DNA of 5,880 nucleotides from Prevotellaceae bacterium (lineage in GTDB: Bacteria > Bacteroidota > Bacteroidia > Bacteroidales > UBA932): contig JAIRKX010000143.1 in NCBI GenBank assembly GCA_031259805.1, forward strand, positions 1 through 5,880, in the 5' to 3' direction. The notes below the pieces were generated by a model. That model ran no database searches and was not told the origin of the DNA. It saw nothing but the letters and a program-made list of their open reading frames with translations. Position 1 is the stretch's first letter; each line of letters begins with the position of its first letter. Positions 5,007-5,880 of this stretch are shown one piece after another. The translations under genes were made by a program, and so were the position numbers.

Positions 5007-5068
5007 TGTTTGTGCGGAAGGGTGAGTGATTGGTGTGATTCGTTGTTTTTATCGTTGCCGTTTACTGC

Positions 5069-5880
5069 CTAATTTTGTACGCAACGTACCGAAAAACCAT
5101 AGCTCTTGGCTTGTCTATTATCAATAGAACTATTATAATACGCCCCGTTTTCGTAACCGAAGTGAAGGATATACCCACTGTTCCCGTTTTCTGTGGACGG
5201 CCAAAAACGCCCATAGTTGGCGGGACGGTTGAGCCGGCTCTGAAATCGTTCGCCGGACATAGGATAAAAAACAGAAGCAAGGGTATTCGGATTGAAATAC
5301 AATACGCCAAAATATGCCACGTCTGTTTGATTATACTTTACGGTGCTATTGTTCGTCGTCGACCCTATATCTGCAGTAATCCGATGCCGGTCAAAGAACC
5401 CGTCAGCGTAATAACCTGAAACTTCATTCTCGCTTGGTATCAATTCATTGTTGGGGGTGTAGGTCGGTCGTCGGTAGCCTGTGGGACATTCGTTGGCTGC
5501 CGCGCCGGTGTAGCTGTACCATCCGCTTAATGTTACGTTTAATCCCGGGTTCACCGGATGGTAGGCGCGCACGATGCTTCCGCCGAACTGGAAGAAACTG
5601 CCGGCCTGCGAAGGGTAGGCGGTATATACCGCTTTTCCGCCGTAGGCGGCCAGGTCGGTATGGTCGGTTACAGTTGAGCCTCCCGCGCCGTTGGCCGGGT
5701 CTTTCAGGTTATATACCGTATATTTTGCGCCCGTTGCATTGGCTATCTCCGCCGCATTTTCCCCCTGCCGTATGTAAATCAAATAATATTTACTGTTATT
5801 ACTATGATACAGCACGACGAGTCCATAGCGGGGCGTCGCATTGGGGTTGGGGCCGGTTAGCCCGATACGGAAATAAATAT
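5069..5880 (-). CDS. Bacteroidales surface protein with FISUMP-type C-terminus (5'-partial)
   Basis: The frame is open from the right edge to TAG at 5069-5071, giving 269 visible C-terminal residues. A GTG at 5813-5815 could be mistaken for a start, but 21 further in-frame codons precede it without a stop (including NPNATPRYGLVV), and they join a continuous domain, so the gene begins outside the window. Visible features are an IYIRQGENA stretch and a QAGSFFQF...AYHPVNPG stretch, both of a type I associate with large Bacteroidales surface proteins. The FISUMP-like C-terminal signature follows: CPTGYRRPT (about 131-139), FWPSTENGNSGY (225-236) and the terminal YGFSVRCVQN. These domains are found in secreted or outer-membrane lipoproteins and fimbrillin-like proteins of unknown ligand. 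The N-terminus, with any lipobox, is not visible. There is no C-terminal type IX sorting domain. The domain call is fairly sure; function is unknown. Confidence 0.85.
   Translation of the reverse strand, partial: IYFRIGLTGPNPNATPRYGLVVLYHSNNSKYYLIYIRQGENAAEIANATGAKYTVYNLKDPANGAGGSTVTDHTDLAAYGGKAVYTAYPSQAGSFFQFGGSIVRAYHPVNPGLNVTLSGWYSYTGAAANECPTGYRRPTYTPNNELIPSENEVSGYYADGFFDRHRITADIGSTTNNSTVKYNQTDVAYFGVLYFNPNTLASVFYPMSGERFQSRLNRPANYGRFWPSTENGNSGYILHFGYENGAYYNSSIDNRQAKSYGFSVRCVQN

Larger units (their letters stand above)
4615..5068. other. Repeat-rich intergenic region
   Basis: This 454-base stretch separates the plug-protein promoter from the end of the surface-protein gene. It holds a short dyad (TCCGTC 4688-4693, GACGGA 4706-4711), a phased AAATTT/palindrome block (4752-4858) including a minus-strand terminator, and a doubtful 44-codon ORF (4872-5006). 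A 107-codon plus-strand frame (4702-5025) translates straight through the palindromes and is probably not real. Confidence 0.6.

Noticed and set aside
4702..5025. 107-codon plus-strand frame through the palindrome block
   Set aside because: Its repetitive first half (KKNF, NKF, RKF, ISARAEIY) is just translation of the AAATTT repeats. It crosses a terminator-like stem and the opposite strand has the more plausible peptide.
5075..5419. 114-codon plus-strand frame at the right side
   Set aside because: Antisense to the conserved FISUMP-type domain; no promoter or recognisable domain.

Overview
The window looks like chromosomal DNA of a Bacteroidota species, most likely a member of the order Bacteroidales. 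Three things support this. Promoters have the Bacteroidota form (TTTG, about 18-21 bases, TAnnTTTG) instead of the E. coli form. The tRNA gene does not encode its CCA end. The proteins belong to families typical of the phylum: a type IX secretion plug-type protein, a FISUMP-type surface protein, and a DUF2156 protein paired with a GNAT protein. I cannot name the species.

Layout. Bases 1-566 hold no supportable gene. They are filled with simple-sequence arrays (7-bp and 9-bp units) around a 35-bp perfect inverted repeat, and end in a clear promoter for tRNA-Val(UAC) at 567-641, which has its own intrinsic terminator. On the minus strand, 2494-759 is a two-gene operon with a 4-base GTGA overlap: a DUF2156 protein, then a GNAT acetyltransferase. 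Divergent from it, at 2623-3306 on the plus strand, is an OmpR/PhoB-type response regulator with its own promoter and no kinase gene in the window. It converges on a secreted DUF5103 / T9SS plug-type protein on the minus strand (4589-3312), and a hairpin covers the junction. Upstream of that gene is a 450-base non-coding stretch with phased AAATTT/palindrome repeats, part of which forms a strong minus-strand terminator, and a doubtful 44-codon ORF. From 5069 to the right edge runs the C-terminal part of a large surface protein with a FISUMP-type end; its reading frame leaves the window.

How the genes relate. The two GNAT-fold proteins are probably co-expressed and translationally coupled. The response regulator looks like an independent unit. 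The plug protein and the surface protein both act in the cell envelope, but the terminator between them argues against a shared transcript. I do not see a clear new multi-gene system. The features most worth a second look are the two repeat-rich intergenic regions (104-504 and 4752-4858), which look like interspersed or structural DNA elements.
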